Source: Sphingomonas bacterium
GTDB lineage: Bacteria > Pseudomonadota > Alphaproteobacteria > Sphingomonadales > Sphingomonadaceae
DNA length: 51,758 nucleotides
Assembly: GCF_028292965.1 (NCBI RefSeq)
Contig: NZ_JAQGLG010000205.1
Location: forward strand, 1 to 51,758
Direction of reading: 5' to 3'
Positions 49,673-51,758 of this stretch are shown here, piece after piece. Within the stretch, counting starts at the first letter, position 1. Each line of letters opens with the position of its first letter. Below the pieces are notes generated by a model, which saw only the letters and a program-made list of their open reading frames with translations, was not told the origin of the DNA and ran no database searches. A program made the translations under genes and the position numbers.

Positions 49673-49702
49673 CCCGCCGGGATCATGTTCCGGCGGGTTT
49701 TT
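49673..49702 (+). terminator. Rho-independent terminator downstream of rpsT
   Basis: cccgccgg-gatcatgtt-ccggcggg followed by ttttt. Confidence 0.9.
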
Positions 49703-50113
49703 GCTGTCCGTCGTATGTCGTCCGGCAATGTTCCTAGATCGTTCGCATACCGGTTTTTTGAAAACAGCTGGCGCGATTCCGGAAAAGGCAGGGTTTACCG
49801 CGATTCGCACGGTATAGCATTGGGCGCATTCCCGATTTCTTGTACGAAAACAGCGCCTTGTTATTTTTTTAACGGGAAACCTAGGCGGAATCAGAGTCAA
49901 CCGGTTTATTTCGGTTTTATGACCGTTCGTGGACTTGATCGACTCGCTCCAATCTCTCCATAAACGCCCTTCGCCGCGCAGACGATTCCGTCTCGCGACT
50001 AGCAAATGATCGTTGAGGTAGGCGGGCGGTGATTCCGGCCGTGGGGGCTTTTTGACTGTCTGAAAGTGGCGACGGCGGCGCGGTGGGCGCGCCGCGCGGG
50101 AGAGGGATGAGGC

Positions 50114-51520
50114 GTGGCGGGTTTCGGTGTCGATGATGCGTTGAGCGGGGGTGCCGTGGCCAAGGCTTGGGCTACGGTGCGGACGCATCTGCGCGAATCG
50201 GCTGGCACGCGGCTGTTCGACCAGTGGCTCAAGCCGATGGAACTCGTCGCCGGCAGTGATGTCGAATCGATCCGCCTGGCGTTGCCGTCCGCGTTCATGA
50301 CCAACTGGGTCCGCAATCACTATGCCGACCGGCTGCTGCAGGAATTCCGCGGCATCCTGCCGGGGGTGACCAGCGTCGCGATCGAAACGCGGAGCGCGGC
50401 GCCCGCGCCCAAGGTGCTGAGCGTCGAGGCGCCTGCTGCTGTCGCTCCGGCGCCCCGGGCCGCGACCGCAAAGGCGCCGCCCGCCTTCGACACGCGCTTC
50501 ACCTTCGACCATTTTGTCGTCGATCATTCCAATCGCGTCGCGTTCAACGCGGCGAAGGCGCTCGCCGAGCCCGGCAAGCCGCGCTTCAGCCCGCTGTTTC
50601 TTCACAGCGGCACGGGGCAGGGCAAGACCCATCTGATGCACGCGATCGGCGCGGCCTATCTCGCCGCGGTGCCCGATGCCAATGTCATCATGATGTCGGC
50701 CGAGCGCTTCATGTTCGAATTCGTCCAGGCGGTCCGCGCCCGTGCGCAACGCCAGAGCGACCAGGACACCCACGCCTTCAAGACCCGCCTGCGCGCCGCC
50801 GATCTGCTGATGATCGACGACCTGCAGTTCATCGCCGGCAAGGATTCGACCCAGGAAGAATTCTTCCACACGATCAACGAGGTGATGGCCTCGGGCAAGC
50901 GTCTGGTGATCAGCGCCGACCGCTGCCCGCAGGGGCTGGACGGGGTCGAGGCGCGGATCGTGTCGCGGCTGTCGGTCGGCCTCGTCGCCGACATCAAGGC
51001 ACCCGACCTCGCGCTGCGCCGCGCGGTGCTCGATCGCAAGTTGGCCGATTTGCCCGATGTCAGTGTGCCCGAGGAAGTGCTCGACATACTCGCCTCGCGC
51101 ATCACCGTCAGCATTCGCGATCTTGAAGGCGCGCTCAACCGCGTCATCGCCTATGCCCAGTTGACCGGTGAGACGATCACGCTCGATTTCGCCATCGCCA
51201 CCTTGGGTGACGCGCTACGCGGCGCCGAGCGCCGCGTGACGATCGACGAGATTCAGAAGGCGGTGTCGACCCATTTTGCCCTGAAGCCGGTCGACCTCAT
51301 CTCGGCACGTCGTGCGGTGGTGGTGGCCCGGCCGCGCCAGATCGCGATGTACCTCGCCAAGCGCCTGACGACGCGCTCGCTGCCCGAGATCGGCCGTAAG
51401 TTCGGCGGCCGCGACCATTCGACCGTGATCCACGCGGTGCGCCGCATCGAGGAATTGCGCGATACGGATCGCGAACTCGACGGCGCGGTCAGGACGTTGC
51501 TGCGCGAGCTTGAAGGCTGA
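50114..51520 (+). CDS. dnaA: Chromosomal replication initiator DnaA
   Basis: FTFDHFVVDHSNRVAFNAAKAL; LFLHSGTGQGKTHLMHAIGAAY; LLMIDDLQFIAGKDSTQEEFFHTIN; C-terminal GRKFGGRDHSTVIHAVRRIEEL. Confidence 0.98.
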   Translation: MAGFGVDDALSGGAVAKAWATVRTHLRESAGTRLFDQWLKPMELVAGSDVESIRLALPSAFMTNWVRNHYADRLLQEFRGILPGVTSVAIETRSAAPAPKVLSVEAPAAVAPAPRAATAKAPPAFDTRFTFDHFVVDHSNRVAFNAAKALAEPGKPRFSPLFLHSGTGQGKTHLMHAIGAAYLAAVPDANVIMMSAERFMFEFVQAVRARAQRQSDQDTHAFKTRLRAADLLMIDDLQFIAGKDSTQEEFFHTINEVMASGKRLVISADRCPQGLDGVEARIVSRLSVGLVADIKAPDLALRRAVLDRKLADLPDVSVPEEVLDILASRITVSIRDLEGALNRVIAYAQLTGETITLDFAIATLGDALRGAERRVTIDEIQKAVSTHFALKPVDLISARRAVVVARPRQIAMYLAKRLTTRSLPEIGRKFGGRDHSTVIHAVRRIEELRDTDRELDGAVRTLLRELEG

Positions 51521-51542
51521 GACACTTGCGGCTGATGGGCCG

Positions 51543-51572
51543 AAGATATACATTGCTTTCGTTGTATATCTT
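51543..51572 (+). promoter_or_regulatory. Palindromic operator-like site upstream of antitoxin ORF
   Basis: aagatataca (51543-51552) / tgtatatctt (51563-51572), perfect 10-bp arms, 10-nt spacer, 11 nt before ATG. Confidence 0.75.
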
Positions 51573-51583
51573 GGGAGCGTGCG

Positions 51584-51758
51584 ATGCAGATCGCGAGATG
51601 GGGTAACAGCCTTGCCGTGCGGCTGCCCAAGGCGCTGGTCGATCGCCTGGGCCTCAAGGAAGGCGATGATATCGAATTGCGCGCCGTCGAGGGCGACGCG
51701 CTGGAAATCGCCCGCACCGTCACCCGGGAACAGGCGCTGGAACGACTACGCTCATTCC
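51584..51758 (+). CDS. MazE/AbrB-family antitoxin, 3' truncated by window edge
   Basis: MQIARWGNSLAVRLPKALVDRLGLKEGDDIELRAVEGDALEIART; AbrB/SpoVT-like fold signature. Confidence 0.88.
   Translation, partial: MQIARWGNSLAVRLPKALVDRLGLKEGDDIELRAVEGDALEIARTVTREQALERLRSF

Noticed and set aside
49703-50113. rpsT-dnaA intergenic region as oriC
   Set aside because: No convincing TTATCCACA-type DnaA boxes or AT-rich 13-mers seen.
1-51758. CRISPR array, tRNA/rRNA genes, integrase or prophage genes
   Set aside because: No regularly spaced repeats, no recognisable tRNA/rRNA sequence, and no integrase or phage structural motifs in the translated ORFs.

Overview
GC-rich alphaproteobacterial (sphingomonad-like) chromosomal segment. 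About 42 kb is a large Wzx/Wzy-type exopolysaccharide (EPS) locus: galU (5'-truncated), rfbA/rfbB, a Wza-like exporter, a fused Wzc/BY-kinase, two polymerase/ligase-like proteins, a Wzx-like flippase, an initiating polyprenyl glycosylphosphotransferase, about eight glycosyltransferases, three acyltransferases, two methyltransferases, and nucleotide-sugar genes (gmd, fcl, UXS-like, UGlcA-epimerase-like, wecB, wecC). It abuts a conserved housekeeping block: moeB/thiF-like, dut, split coaB and coaC, a membrane protein, ubiB, ubiE, mutM, rpsT, dnaA. The window ends inside a MazE/AbrB-like antitoxin gene. Most notable observations: apparent single-base lesions in both rfbA and rfbB; a possible C-methylated 6-deoxysugar module (gmd + C-methyltransferase + epimerase); a (Tyr-Gly)8 kinase tail; an unexplained two-domain protein between the kinase and the polymerase; a pair of divergent small membrane ORFs around a perfect 18-bp inverted repeat; AT-rich islands carrying a polymerase, an acyltransferase and a GT14-like gene; separate overlapping coaC/coaB; and an operator-like palindrome before the antitoxin. 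No CRISPR, rRNA, tRNA or intact mobile element was recognised. All family calls come from reading translations; no database search was run.
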